Part shown: positions 51,652 through 60,446 of the stretch, piece by piece
Numbering within the stretch: the first letter of the stretch is position 1
Layout of the letters: each line of letters begins with the position of its first letter
Source of the DNA: Myxococcus sp. CA023
Lineage (GTDB): Bacteria > Myxococcota > Myxococcia > Myxococcales > Myxococcaceae
Length of the DNA: 64,000 bases
Assembly: GCF_010998615.1 (NCBI RefSeq)
Contig: NZ_JAAEAH010000017.1
Span: forward strand, 1-64,000
Direction: 5' to 3'
Notes under the pieces: model-generated
Told to the model about the DNA's origin: nothing
Database searches by the model: none
What the model saw: only the letters and a program-made list of their open reading frames with translations
Position numbers and translations under genes: made by a program

Positions 51652-53268
51652 ATGCCACGAATCACCTCGCGAATCGACCCGGGCTCCGAATCCTTCAAGG
51701 CGAACCGCGCGGACATGCTGGCCCGCGTCTCCGAGCTGCGCGCCATCGAGGCGAAGGTCCGCAACACGGAGAACCAGGCGAAAGAGAAGTTCCACAAGCG
51801 CGGGCAGCTCCTTCCTCGGGAGCGGCTGATGCTGCTGCTCGACCGGGGCTCGCCCTTCCTGGAGCTGTCCACGCTGTGTGGCTATGGCTACCACGACGAC
51901 AGTGACGGCTCGCTGGCGGGCGGCAACAGCATCATCGGCATCGGCTACGTGTCCGGGGTGCGGTGCATCGTCTTCGTGAACAACTCCGCCATCAAGGGCG
52001 GCACCGCGTCGCCGTGGGGCGTGCAGAAGGCGCTGCGCGCGCAGGCATTGGCGCTGGAGAACAAGCTGCCCATGGTGTCGCTGGTGGAGAGCGGCGGCGC
52101 CAACCTGATGTACCAGCAGGAGATCTTCATCCCGGGTGGGGAGACCTTCTACAACCAGGCGCGGCTGTCGGCGGCGGGCATCCCCCAGGTGACGGTGGTG
52201 CATGGCTCCAGCACGGCGGGCGGCGCGTACCTGCCGGGCCTGTCCGACTACGTGGTGATGGTGAAGAAGAAGGCGAAGGTGTTCCTCGCGGGCCCGCCGC
52301 TGCTCAAGGCGGCCACGGGGGAAGTCGCCACGGATGAGGAACTGGGCGGCGCCCAGATGCACGCCACGGTGGCGGGCACCGCGGACTACCTGGCGGAGGA
52401 CGACGCGGACGCCATCCGCATGGCCCGCGAAATCGTGGCGAAGCTCGGGTGGAACGCGCAGCTCCCGCCCACCGAGCGCCCCGCCTATGCCGAGCCCGTG
52501 TATTCGCCCGACGAACTCTGCGGCGCCGTGCCCGTGGACTACCGCAAACCCTACGATTGCCGCGAGGTCATCGCGCGCATCGTGGATGGCTCGGAGTTCA
52601 CTGGCTTCAAGGACGATTACGACGCGCACACCGTTTGTGGCTGGGCGAACCTGTACGGCCACCCGCTGGGCATCATCGGCAACAACGGGCCGATTTCGCC
52701 CCAGGGCGCGACGAAGGCGGCGCAGTTCATCCAGCTGTGCTGCCAGAAGGACACGCCCATCCTCTACCTGCAGAACACCACGGGCTACCTCGTGGGCACG
52801 CAGCCGGAGCAGGGGGGCATCGTGAAGCACGGCGCGAAGATGATTCAGGCCGTGGCCAACGCGACGGTGCCGCAGCTCACGGTGCTGATTGGCGGTGCGT
52901 TCGGCGCGGGCAACTACGGCATGTGCGGCCGTCCGTTCCATCCGCGCTTCATCTTCGGGTGGCCCAACTCGCGCACCGCCGTGATGGGCGGCGAGCAGGC
53001 GGCGAAGGTGATGTCCATCGTCTTCGGGGAGAAGCTGGCCCGGCAGGGTCAGGTGGTGGATGAGGAGCAGATCAAGGCGTTCTGCCAGCCCATCATCGAC
53101 CAGTTCGACAAGGAGTCACATCCGTTCAACTGCAGCGCGCGGATGTTCGACGACGGGCTCATCGACCCACGGGACACGCGGCGGGTGCTCGGGTTCGCGC
53201 TGTCGGTGTGCCGTGAGGCGAAGCGGCGGCAGGTCCATCCCAACACGTTCGGCGTCGCGCGGCTGTGA
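51652..53268 (+). CDS. Acyl-CoA carboxylase carboxyltransferase (beta) subunit
   Basis: The gene encodes 538 aa. Two crotonase-fold halves typical of carboxyltransferase are visible, with YQQEIFIPGGETFYNQARLS and GSSTAGGAYLPGLSDY in the first and GAFGAGNYGMCGRPFHPRF in the second. The size and motifs fit methylcrotonyl- or geranyl-CoA carboxylase beta chains. The gene lies 4 bases after the AtuA-like gene and shortly before the biotin carboxylase gene. Next to AtuA, geranyl-CoA carboxylase (AtuC) is the more specific guess, but leucine breakdown (LiuB) cannot be excluded. Confidence 0.92.
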   Translation: MPRITSRIDPGSESFKANRADMLARVSELRAIEAKVRNTENQAKEKFHKRGQLLPRERLMLLLDRGSPFLELSTLCGYGYHDDSDGSLAGGNSIIGIGYVSGVRCIVFVNNSAIKGGTASPWGVQKALRAQALALENKLPMVSLVESGGANLMYQQEIFIPGGETFYNQARLSAAGIPQVTVVHGSSTAGGAYLPGLSDYVVMVKKKAKVFLAGPPLLKAATGEVATDEELGGAQMHATVAGTADYLAEDDADAIRMAREIVAKLGWNAQLPPTERPAYAEPVYSPDELCGAVPVDYRKPYDCREVIARIVDGSEFTGFKDDYDAHTVCGWANLYGHPLGIIGNNGPISPQGATKAAQFIQLCCQKDTPILYLQNTTGYLVGTQPEQGGIVKHGAKMIQAVANATVPQLTVLIGGAFGAGNYGMCGRPFHPRFIFGWPNSRTAVMGGEQAAKVMSIVFGEKLARQGQVVDEEQIKAFCQPIIDQFDKESHPFNCSARMFDDGLIDPRDTRRVLGFALSVCREAKRRQVHPNTFGVARL

Positions 53269-53282
53269 GAGGAGCGGACACG

Positions 53283-55277
53283 ATGGAGCGCTTCAAGAAG
53301 GTCCTCGTCGCGAACCGTGGCGAGATTGCCGCCCGGGTGATTCGCACCTGCCAGCGGCTGGGCTACCGCACCGTGGCGGTGTTCTCCGAGGCGGACCGCG
53401 ACGCGCCGCACGTGCTGGCGGCGGACGAGGCGGTGGCCATTGGTCCGTCTCCGGCGAAGGAGTCCTACCTCGTTATCGAGAAGATTCTGGAAGCGGCGAA
53501 GACGTCCGGCGCGGAGGCCATCCACCCGGGCTACGGCTTCCTGTCGGAGAACGCGGACTTCGCGCGCGCCTGTCACGACGCGGGCCTGGTGTTCATCGGC
53601 CCGGCGGCCGAGGCCATCACCCTGATGGGCAACAAGCGTCAGGCGAAGCTGCGCATGATTGCGGCGGGCGTGCCCTGCATTCCTGGCTACGAGGCGTCCG
53701 ACCTGGATGATGAGGGGCTGGCGGTGGAGGGCGAGCGCATCGGCTTCCCGCTGATGGTCAAGGCGGCGGCGGGTGGCGGCGGGCGCGGCATGCGGCTGGT
53801 GCACGAGGCGTCGCAGCTTCGCGCGGCCCTGCGCGCGGCGCGCTCGGAGGCGACGAATGCCTTCGGGAGCGGCGAACTCATCCTGGAGAAGGCCGTCATC
53901 GACGCGCGGCACGTGGAGGTCCAGGTCTTCGCGGACACGCACGGCAACGTGGTGCACCTGGGCGAGCGGGACTGCTCGGTGCAGCGCCGGCACCAGAAAA
54001 TCGTGGAGGAGAGCCCGTCACCGGCGGTGAGCCCGGCGCTGCGCGCGCGCATGGGTGAGGTGGCGGTGGCGGCGGCTCGGGCGATTGGCTACCGGGGAGC
54101 GGGGACCATCGAGTTCCTCCTCGCGCCGAGCGGTGACTTCTACTTCATGGAGATGAACACGCGCCTCCAGGTGGAGCACCCGGTGACGGAGCTGATTACC
54201 GGGTTGGATTTGGTGGAGTGGCAGCTCCGCGTGGCGGCGGGGGAGAAGCTGCCCCGGGCGCAGGAGGCGATTTCCGCGTCGGGGCATGCCATCGAGGTCC
54301 GCCTCTGCGCGGAGGACCCGGCGAAGGGCTACGCGCCCCAGGCCGGGCGGATGCTGGCGTGGAGGCTGCCGGTGCGTGAGGACGTGCGCATCGACCACGG
54401 CGTGCGGGAGGGGCAGGCGATTCCGCCCTTCTATGACTCCATGCAGGCGAAGGTGATTGCGCACGGCCCGGACCGGGAGACGGCGCGCCGGCGGCTGGTG
54501 GAGGCGCTGCGCGAGCTGACGGTGTTCGGCGTCACCACCAACAAGAACCTGTTGGTGTACGTGCTGGAGCACGCGGCGTTCCGTTCAGGGGAGTACGACA
54601 CGGCGTTCATCGCGAAGCACGCGGCGGCGTCGGAGGTGGAAGGGCTGTATCAGGCAAACGCGAAGGCGCGGGCGCTGGCGGCGGCGCTGCTCTTCCACGA
54701 TGAAGGCCTGAAGCTGGCGGACACGGCGGGACTGGATGTGTCCCTGCTGAACTGGAACACGTCCCACCGCCACCCCGTGCGGATGAAGCTCGCGAGCCGT
54801 GGCGCGGAAGAGTCCGTCACCGTCCAGCCCGTGTCCGCGGAAGGGTACGAGGTGGTCGTGGGGGATTCGTCGTTCGACGTGTCCGTGTTGGGGCTGTCCG
54901 CGGGCGTGCTCGACTTCTCCAGCGCCGGGACGCGGGGCCGCGCACGCTACCTGCGGGACGGGGACACGCTGTGGCTGGACCTGGGCTCGGGCGCGCACGC
55001 CGTGACGGACGTAACGTTCCGTCCGCCGTCGAAGTCGGACGGCGTGGGCAGCGGACGGCTGGCGGCGCCGATGGACGGGCGCATCCTGCGCGTGGACACG
55101 CAGGTGGGCGCGGCGGTGAAGCCCGGGGACGTCCTGGTGGTGCTGGAGGCCATGAAGATGGAGTTCCAGGTGGTGGCGGACGTCACGGGCACCGTCGCGG
55201 AGCTCAACGTGTCCGTGGGCAGCCAGGTGAAGTCGAAGCAGCTCCTGGTGTCGCTGGCGGCGGAGAAGGCTTCCTGA
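53283..55277 (+). CDS. Biotin-dependent acyl-CoA carboxylase alpha subunit
   Basis: The gene encodes 664 aa from the ATG at 53283, with an AGAGGAG site. A GTG at 53265 is an alternative. It has the biotin carboxylase domain (KVLVANRGEIAARVIRTCQR; ATP-grasp GGGGRGMRLVH; MEMNTRLQVEHPVTE), a central domain and a C-terminal biotinyl domain with VVLEAMKMEFQV, where the Lys is biotinylated. It pairs with the carboxyltransferase gene to carboxylate an unsaturated acyl-CoA such as methylcrotonyl- or geranyl-CoA. Confidence 0.93.
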   Translation: MERFKKVLVANRGEIAARVIRTCQRLGYRTVAVFSEADRDAPHVLAADEAVAIGPSPAKESYLVIEKILEAAKTSGAEAIHPGYGFLSENADFARACHDAGLVFIGPAAEAITLMGNKRQAKLRMIAAGVPCIPGYEASDLDDEGLAVEGERIGFPLMVKAAAGGGGRGMRLVHEASQLRAALRAARSEATNAFGSGELILEKAVIDARHVEVQVFADTHGNVVHLGERDCSVQRRHQKIVEESPSPAVSPALRARMGEVAVAAARAIGYRGAGTIEFLLAPSGDFYFMEMNTRLQVEHPVTELITGLDLVEWQLRVAAGEKLPRAQEAISASGHAIEVRLCAEDPAKGYAPQAGRMLAWRLPVREDVRIDHGVREGQAIPPFYDSMQAKVIAHGPDRETARRRLVEALRELTVFGVTTNKNLLVYVLEHAAFRSGEYDTAFIAKHAAASEVEGLYQANAKARALAAALLFHDEGLKLADTAGLDVSLLNWNTSHRHPVRMKLASRGAEESVTVQPVSAEGYEVVVGDSSFDVSVLGLSAGVLDFSSAGTRGRARYLRDGDTLWLDLGSGAHAVTDVTFRPPSKSDGVGSGRLAAPMDGRILRVDTQVGAAVKPGDVLVVLEAMKMEFQVVADVTGTVAELNVSVGSQVKSKQLLVSLAAEKAS

Positions 55278-55307
55278 GCGATTCGGCCTGGCGCGAGCGG
55301 CGGAGCG

Positions 55308-56519
55308 TCAGGCCTCCGCCGCTTCAGGCGCGCCGCCCTTCGGCCCTCGCTTGAGCGCCAACAGAGCCACGACACACAGCGCGGCGCCGGAGGCGCACAC
55401 CCCGCTCCATCCCCGGTGCGTCCAGGCGAAGGTCCCCAACCACGAGCCCGCGGCGCCGCCCGCGAAGTACGTCACCATGTAGAGCGTGTTCAGCCGGCTG
55501 CGGGCCTCCGGACGCAGCGAGTACACGCGCGTCTGATTGGAAATCTGGTTCGCCTGGACGCCCAAATCGAGCAGCACCACGCCCAGCGCCATGCCCCACA
55601 GCCAGCGTCCCAGGGGCCACATCACGACGAACGACAGCAGCAACACGACGATGGCCGCTCCGTTGATGCGCCGGTCCCCGCGCTTGTCGGCGTAGCGGCC
55701 CACCAGCGGGGCCACGGCGGCGCCCGCCACGCCCACGACGCCGAACAGCCCCGCCACCTGCGCGTCGTACTTCTGCGGCAGGCTCTGGAGGTACAGCGCC
55801 AGCGTGGACCAGAACACGCTGAACGCGCCGAAGCTGAGTGCGCCCAGCACCGCATGCAGTCGCAGCACGGGCTCGGTGCGCGCCAGGTGGATGAGCGAGC
55901 GCAACAGTTGCGGATACGGCATGGAGGCCATGGGCGGCTGGGACGGCAGCGTGAAGCGCAGCACGCCGGCCAGCGCGAGCATCAGCCCTGCCGCAATCCA
56001 GAACATGGTGCGCCATCCCAGGTGAGTCCCGACGAAGCCCGCCGCCGTCCGGGACAGGAGGATGCCAATGAGCACACCGCTCATGACGGTGCCCACCACC
56101 CGGCCTCGCTGCGCCGCGGGCGCCAGGTGCGCCGCGAAGGGGACGAGGAGCTGGGGGATGATGGTGGTGACGCCCACGAGGAAGCTCGCGGCCACCATCC
56201 AGTGCAGCGTCGGCGCGAGGGCCACGCCAACGAGCGCCAGCGCCACCAGCGTGTTCATGGTGACGATGACCCGCCGCCGCTCCAGGCTGTCGCCCAGCGG
56301 GACGATGAAGAGCATTCCCACCGCGTAGCCCACCTGCGTCAGCATGGGCACCAGCCCCAGCGCGCTCCCAGAGGCCCCCAGGGCCGCGCCGATGTCTCCC
56401 AGCAGCGGCTGGTTGTAATAGAGGTTCGCGACGGTGGCGCCCGAGGCGGCGGCCATCAGCCACACGAGCCCGGTGGACAGCGCGGTGTGGGGAGCTTCCG
56501 GAGGGGAATGCGTCGTCAT
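55308..56519 (-). CDS. MFS transporter (drug/metabolite exporter type)
   Basis: About 403 aa from the ATG at 56519. About twelve hydrophobic segments are visible. The early [17 protein letters not shown] and [10 protein letters not shown] (the A-type loop between TM2 and TM3) are typical of the major facilitator superfamily, of the DHA1-like branch. The substrate is unknown. The gene is divergent from the 2OG oxygenase gene across 62 bases. Confidence 0.9.
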   Translation of the reverse strand: MTTHSPPEAPHTALSTGLVWLMAAASGATVANLYYNQPLLGDIGAALGASGSALGLVPMLTQVGYAVGMLFIVPLGDSLERRRVIVTMNTLVALALVGVALAPTLHWMVAASFLVGVTTIIPQLLVPFAAHLAPAAQRGRVVGTVMSGVLIGILLSRTAAGFVGTHLGWRTMFWIAAGLMLALAGVLRFTLPSQPPMASMPYPQLLRSLIHLARTEPVLRLHAVLGALSFGAFSVFWSTLALYLQSLPQKYDAQVAGLFGVVGVAGAAVAPLVGRYADKRGDRRINGAAIVVLLLSFVVMWPLGRWLWGMALGVVLLDLGVQANQISNQTRVYSLRPEARSRLNTLYMVTYFAGGAAGSWLGTFAWTHRGWSGVCASGAALCVVALLALKRGPKGGAPEAAEA

Positions 56520-56581
56520 GGAGGCGGGCGGACTCTCGCGCCGCGCCCTGCCAGGGTCCAGACCTGTGTAGGCTCTCGGGA

Positions 56582-57652
56582 ATGACTGGTCCGGATTCCG
56601 CACGGGGCGGCTTGCCCGTCATCGACATGGCGTCACTGTTCGATGCATCCCGCGTCACCGAGCGTGCGCGCGTCGCGCGTGAAATCGAGCAGGCCTGTCG
56701 CGACAGCGGCTTCTTCTACGTGACGGGCCACGGCGTGTCCGGCGAGGTGCTCGCGCGGCTGGAGCGGGAGAGCCAGCGCTTCTTCGCGCTGCCCCGGGCA
56801 GCGAAGGAGGCCATCGCCATGGCACTGGGCGGCGTCGCGTGGCGGGGCTGGTTCCCGCTCGGGGGCGAGCTGACTTCGGGGCGCCCGGACCGGAAGGAGG
56901 GGCTCTATCTGGGAACGGAGCTCGGAAGCGAGCACCCGCGCGTGAAGGCCGGTTGGCCGTTGCACGGCGCCAACCTGTGGCCCGCGGAGGTGCCGGAGCT
57001 GCGCGCGGCGGTGCTCGACTACGTGGAGGCCAGCACGCGCGCCGCGCATGCGCTGATGGAAGGCATGGCGCTGAGCCTGGGCCTGGACGCGGACTACTTC
57101 CGGCGGCACTACACGGCGGACCCGACGGTGCTCTTCCGCATCTTCCATTACCCCGCGGAGCCCCAGTGCGAGGAGGAGCGCTGGGGCGTGGGTGAGCACA
57201 CGGACTACGGGCTGCTCACGCTGCTGGCCCAGGACGACCACGGCGGGTTGCAGGTGAAGACGCCGCGCGGCTGGGTGGAGGCGCCGCCGCTGCCCGGGAC
57301 GCTGGTGTGCAACATCGGCGACATGCTCGACCGGATGACAGGCGGCTGGTACCGCTCCACGCCGCACCGGGTGAAGAACGTGAGCGGCAAGGACAGGCTG
57401 TCCTTCCCACTCTTCTTCGACCCGGACTTCGCCGCCGAGGTCCACCCCCTGCCACGCGGCGCGGGCGCTGACGTAGATGAGGACCGCGCCCGCCGCTGGG
57501 ACGGCGCCAGCGTCCACGCCTTCCAGGGGACGTACGGCGACTACCTGCTGGGCAAGGTGTCCAAGGTGTTTCCAGAGCTGGTGCGGCGGGTGCGGGAAAG
57601 CGCGCCCACGGCACTGCCGGAGGAGACACCCCGAGGACCCTTACCGCGTTGA
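56582..57652 (+). CDS. Isopenicillin N synthase-like 2OG-Fe(II) dioxygenase
   Basis: The gene encodes 356 aa. The N-terminal DIOX_N region ([14 protein letters not shown] and [15 protein letters not shown]) is followed by the catalytic domain with [20 protein letters not shown] (HxD) and TPHRVKN (distal His) plus the 2OG-binding Arg. This is the plant/fungal-like isopenicillin N synthase branch, used in oxidation of small molecules. The substrate is unknown. Confidence 0.9.
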   Translation: MTGPDSARGGLPVIDMASLFDASRVTERARVAREIEQACRDSGFFYVTGHGVSGEVLARLERESQRFFALPRAAKEAIAMALGGVAWRGWFPLGGELTSGRPDRKEGLYLGTELGSEHPRVKAGWPLHGANLWPAEVPELRAAVLDYVEASTRAAHALMEGMALSLGLDADYFRRHYTADPTVLFRIFHYPAEPQCEEERWGVGEHTDYGLLTLLAQDDHGGLQVKTPRGWVEAPPLPGTLVCNIGDMLDRMTGGWYRSTPHRVKNVSGKDRLSFPLFFDPDFAAEVHPLPRGAGADVDEDRARRWDGASVHAFQGTYGDYLLGKVSKVFPELVRRVRESAPTALPEETPRGPLPR

Positions 57653-57739
57653 CGGAGCCCGGGTCGCATGCTTGAGAGCACTGCGCCAGATGACGCGCTT
57701 CGGCGCGTCCGAACCGCTCACCGACCAGGAGACATCACG

Positions 57740-58384
57740 ATGATGACCGTCAGTGCGTTCAAGTGGGTTCCGCCGTTCGCACAAGGCCTGGTGCGGGACC
57801 TCCGGGTGCGGTGGGCGCTCGAAGAGGCGGGGTTGCCGTATCAGGTGAAGTTCATCGACAACAAAGTCCAGGCCTCGCCCGACTACCGCAAGCTCCAGCC
57901 CTTCGGCCAAGTGCCGGTGCTGGAGGAGGACGGCCTCGTCCTCTTTGAATCAGGCGCCATCGTGCTCCACATCGCCAACAAGTGTGAGGCGCTGCTGCCG
58001 GTGGACGCGGTGGGCAGGGCTCGCGCGGTGACGTGGCTCTTCGCGGCGCTCAACTCCATCGAAATCGTGATTCAGCCTCTCGCCGAGGTGGACCTGTTCT
58101 TCGCCCAGGAGGAGTGGGCGAAGCTGCGCAGGCCGGGCGTGGTGGAGTCGCTGAAGGAGCGCCTGGGAGAACTCGCGGCGCATCTGGGTGAGCGCGAGTA
58201 CCTGGAGGACTGCTTCACGGCGGGCGACCTGATGATGGTGACGGTGCTCCGCATCCTCCGGCACACGGACGTGCTCGACGGCTTTCCCACGCTGAAGGCG
58301 TACAAGGAACGCTGTGAGGCCCGGCCCGCGTTCCAGCGCGCCCTGGCGGCCCAGATGGCGCCGTTCCAGCAGCCTCGCGCTTGA
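57740..58384 (+). CDS. Glutathione S-transferase family protein
   Basis: The predicted protein is 214 aa from the ATG at 57740, with AGGAGA ahead. The N-terminal thioredoxin-like domain has VRWALEEAGLPYQVKFIDN and FGQVPVLEEDGLVLFESGAI (the cis-Pro loop and the ES glutathione site). A helical C-terminal domain follows. The family conjugates glutathione to electrophiles or acts as a structural homologue. It follows the dioxygenase on the same strand by 87 bases. Confidence 0.9.
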   Translation: MMTVSAFKWVPPFAQGLVRDLRVRWALEEAGLPYQVKFIDNKVQASPDYRKLQPFGQVPVLEEDGLVLFESGAIVLHIANKCEALLPVDAVGRARAVTWLFAALNSIEIVIQPLAEVDLFFAQEEWAKLRRPGVVESLKERLGELAAHLGEREYLEDCFTAGDLMMVTVLRILRHTDVLDGFPTLKAYKERCEARPAFQRALAAQMAPFQQPRA

Positions 58385-58473
58385 GCGTCTGAGGGGTCGC
58401 CGGGCGTAAGCACCTGAAATGAGGGGCTTTTCAGGCCCTCAAATGAAAGTTGAAAAGAATCCATCCGGACGGC

Positions 58474-59055
58474 ATGTTTCGCGCCGTGACGAGCGCCCAC
58501 CAACGCAAGAAGCAGCCCGATGTCATTCGCGCGCAGCTGCTCCGCGCCGCGGCGGAGCTCGTCACGCAAGGGGGAACCCAGGCGGTGACGCTCGAGGCCG
58601 TCGCGGCGCACGCGGGGGTGACGAAGGGTGGCCTCCAGCATCATTTCAAGAGCAAGCAGCTGCTGCTCGACGCGCTGTTCGAGGAGATGAACCGGCAGTT
58701 CGTTGAGTCGTTCCACGCGAACATCGCGGAAGATCCGGAGGCCCATGGGCGCGAGGCGCGTGCATATCTGCGTGCCATGGTCTCCAGCCCCGCTAACTCC
58801 GAGCAGATTCGGGGCTTGAGAGCCCTGATTGGAAGCATGATGGTGGAGCCCGACCTTCGCGAACGATGGAACTGTAGCTGGCAGGATGACCTCCAGCTGA
58901 AGTCCGGCGAGGTCAGCCCCCAGGACATCAATTCCATCATCTGCAGGCTCGCGACCGACGGCCTGTGGTTCGCGGACCTGCTCGAGGACCAGGGAATCAG
59001 GCCTGAAATGAGAGCCGCGGTCATCCGAAGGCTCGAGGAGCTCACCCGGGAGTAG
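58474..59055 (+). CDS. TetR-family regulator upstream of RND pump
   Basis: About 193 aa from the ATG at 58474. A TTG at 58450 is the alternative. The helix-turn-helix VTLEAVAAHAGVTKGGLQHH lies near residue 38. The C-terminal domain is all-helical. The next gene downstream in the same direction is an RND efflux adaptor, so it may repress that pump. A short 6-bp inverted repeat (TGAGGG and CCCTCA) at 58420-58441 lies just upstream and could be its operator. Confidence 0.85.
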   Translation: MFRAVTSAHQRKKQPDVIRAQLLRAAAELVTQGGTQAVTLEAVAAHAGVTKGGLQHHFKSKQLLLDALFEEMNRQFVESFHANIAEDPEAHGREARAYLRAMVSSPANSEQIRGLRALIGSMMVEPDLRERWNCSWQDDLQLKSGEVSPQDINSIICRLATDGLWFADLLEDQGIRPEMRAAVIRRLEELTRE

Positions 59056-59295
59056 GCGCTCCTCGCCGTCAGTGTGTCTGTCTCCGGCTAATACCCCGGC
59101 CAAGAATTCATTTGTCAGGGCCTCCCGTGAGGGGGCCGTCCGTGACGGGCTTGTGTCTCGAGATGCCCCATTCGTCATGTCATCTGCTCGGGCGCAGGTG
59201 ACGTTTCATTCCCTGGCTGCTGGCGGACCAGGGCGCGGTGCTGTGTGAAAAGTATGTTTTTACGTGTTCTTCGACGTTTTCCTCGCCAGACGACA

Positions 59296-60432
59296 ATGCC
59301 TATCCAACGGTCGAAGCGCTTTCTTCTTGCATGGACGCTGCTCCCGCTTCTCGCCTGTAACGGCAAGCAGGAAGAAGCAGCCTTTGCACCGCCGGTCCAG
59401 GAGGTGTCCACGCTGAAGGTGCAAGGGGAGGCCGTTGTCCTTCACGACGAATTCCCCGCGCGTGTCTCCGCGTTCCGGGTCGCGGAAGTCCGCCCGCAGG
59501 TGGGTGGGCTCGTGCGCAGCCGGCGCTTCTCCGAGGGCGACACGGTCCAGAAGGGGCAGCCGCTCTACCAACTGGAAGCGGCGGTGTTCCGGGCGAACGT
59601 GGATGGCGCCGCGGCGGCCCATGCAGCCAGCGAGGCCAGCCGGCTCCAGGCTGAGTTGCATGCGGGCCGCATCCAGTCCCTCTTCGAGAAAGGCGCGAGC
59701 ACCCAGCAGGCGCACGATGACGCCCGGGCCGCGCTCGCCATCGCGAACGCGGAGGTGGCGCGCGCCCGCGCGGCGCTGGACAGGGCCCGCGTCGACCTGG
59801 ACTACGCCACGATTACCGCCCCCATCGCGGGGCACATCGGCATCTCCCAGGTCAATGAAGGCGCGCTCGTCGGTCCCGCGGATGCCACGCCGTTGAGCGT
59901 CATCCAGCAGATTGACCGCGTCTTCGTCGACATCAAGTCACCCGTGGAGCGCGCGGCGGGCTTGCAGTCACTCCAGGGAGGCACTGGAGAGGCGGGGGCG
60001 GAAGTCATCGTGCTCTCCTCGACGGGGGCGCCCTATCCGGAGCGAGGCCGCGTTCAGTTCTCGGACATCTCGGTCGACCCTGGGTCCGGCGAGCTCACGG
60101 TGCGCGCCCTGGTCCCCAACGCACAGCGGAAGCTCCTGCCGGGCATGTTCGTGAAGGCGCGCGTCGTGCTCGGAGAGGTGGCCGGTGCGCTCCTCGTTCC
60201 CCAGCAGGCCGTGCTTCACGACGCGCAGGGCCAAGCGCAGGTCTTCATCGTCCGAGAGGACAACACCGCGGAGGCGCGCAACGTCCGCGCCGGACGCATC
60301 GTCAGCGGACGCTACCTGGTGGAGGAGGGACTCTCCGCCGGAGAGCGTGTCGTGGTCGAGGGGCAGGACCGTCTTGCGCCAGGCCAGCAGGTCACCCCCG
60401 TCGAGTGGCAGCACGCCCCGGCCTCGCGCTGA
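59296..60432 (+). CDS. RND efflux periplasmic adaptor lipoprotein
   Basis: About 378 aa from the ATG at 59296. Starts at 59245 or 59254 are possible. The signal FLLAWTLLPLLACNG contains a lipobox (LLAC). The protein follows the MFP pattern: a beta-barrel and lipoyl part (VRPQVGGLVRSRRFSEGDTV), a coiled-coil hairpin (about residues 95-170), the second lipoyl half (ARVDLDYATITAPIAGHIGI) and membrane-proximal domain. It couples the downstream RND pump to an outer-membrane channel. No such channel gene is in the window. Confidence 0.9.
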   Translation: MPIQRSKRFLLAWTLLPLLACNGKQEEAAFAPPVQEVSTLKVQGEAVVLHDEFPARVSAFRVAEVRPQVGGLVRSRRFSEGDTVQKGQPLYQLEAAVFRANVDGAAAAHAASEASRLQAELHAGRIQSLFEKGASTQQAHDDARAALAIANAEVARARAALDRARVDLDYATITAPIAGHIGISQVNEGALVGPADATPLSVIQQIDRVFVDIKSPVERAAGLQSLQGGTGEAGAEVIVLSSTGAPYPERGRVQFSDISVDPGSGELTVRALVPNAQRKLLPGMFVKARVVLGEVAGALLVPQQAVLHDAQGQAQVFIVREDNTAEARNVRAGRIVSGRYLVEEGLSAGERVVVEGQDRLAPGQQVTPVEWQHAPASR

Positions 60433-60446
60433 ACCTGGAGTGAGCC

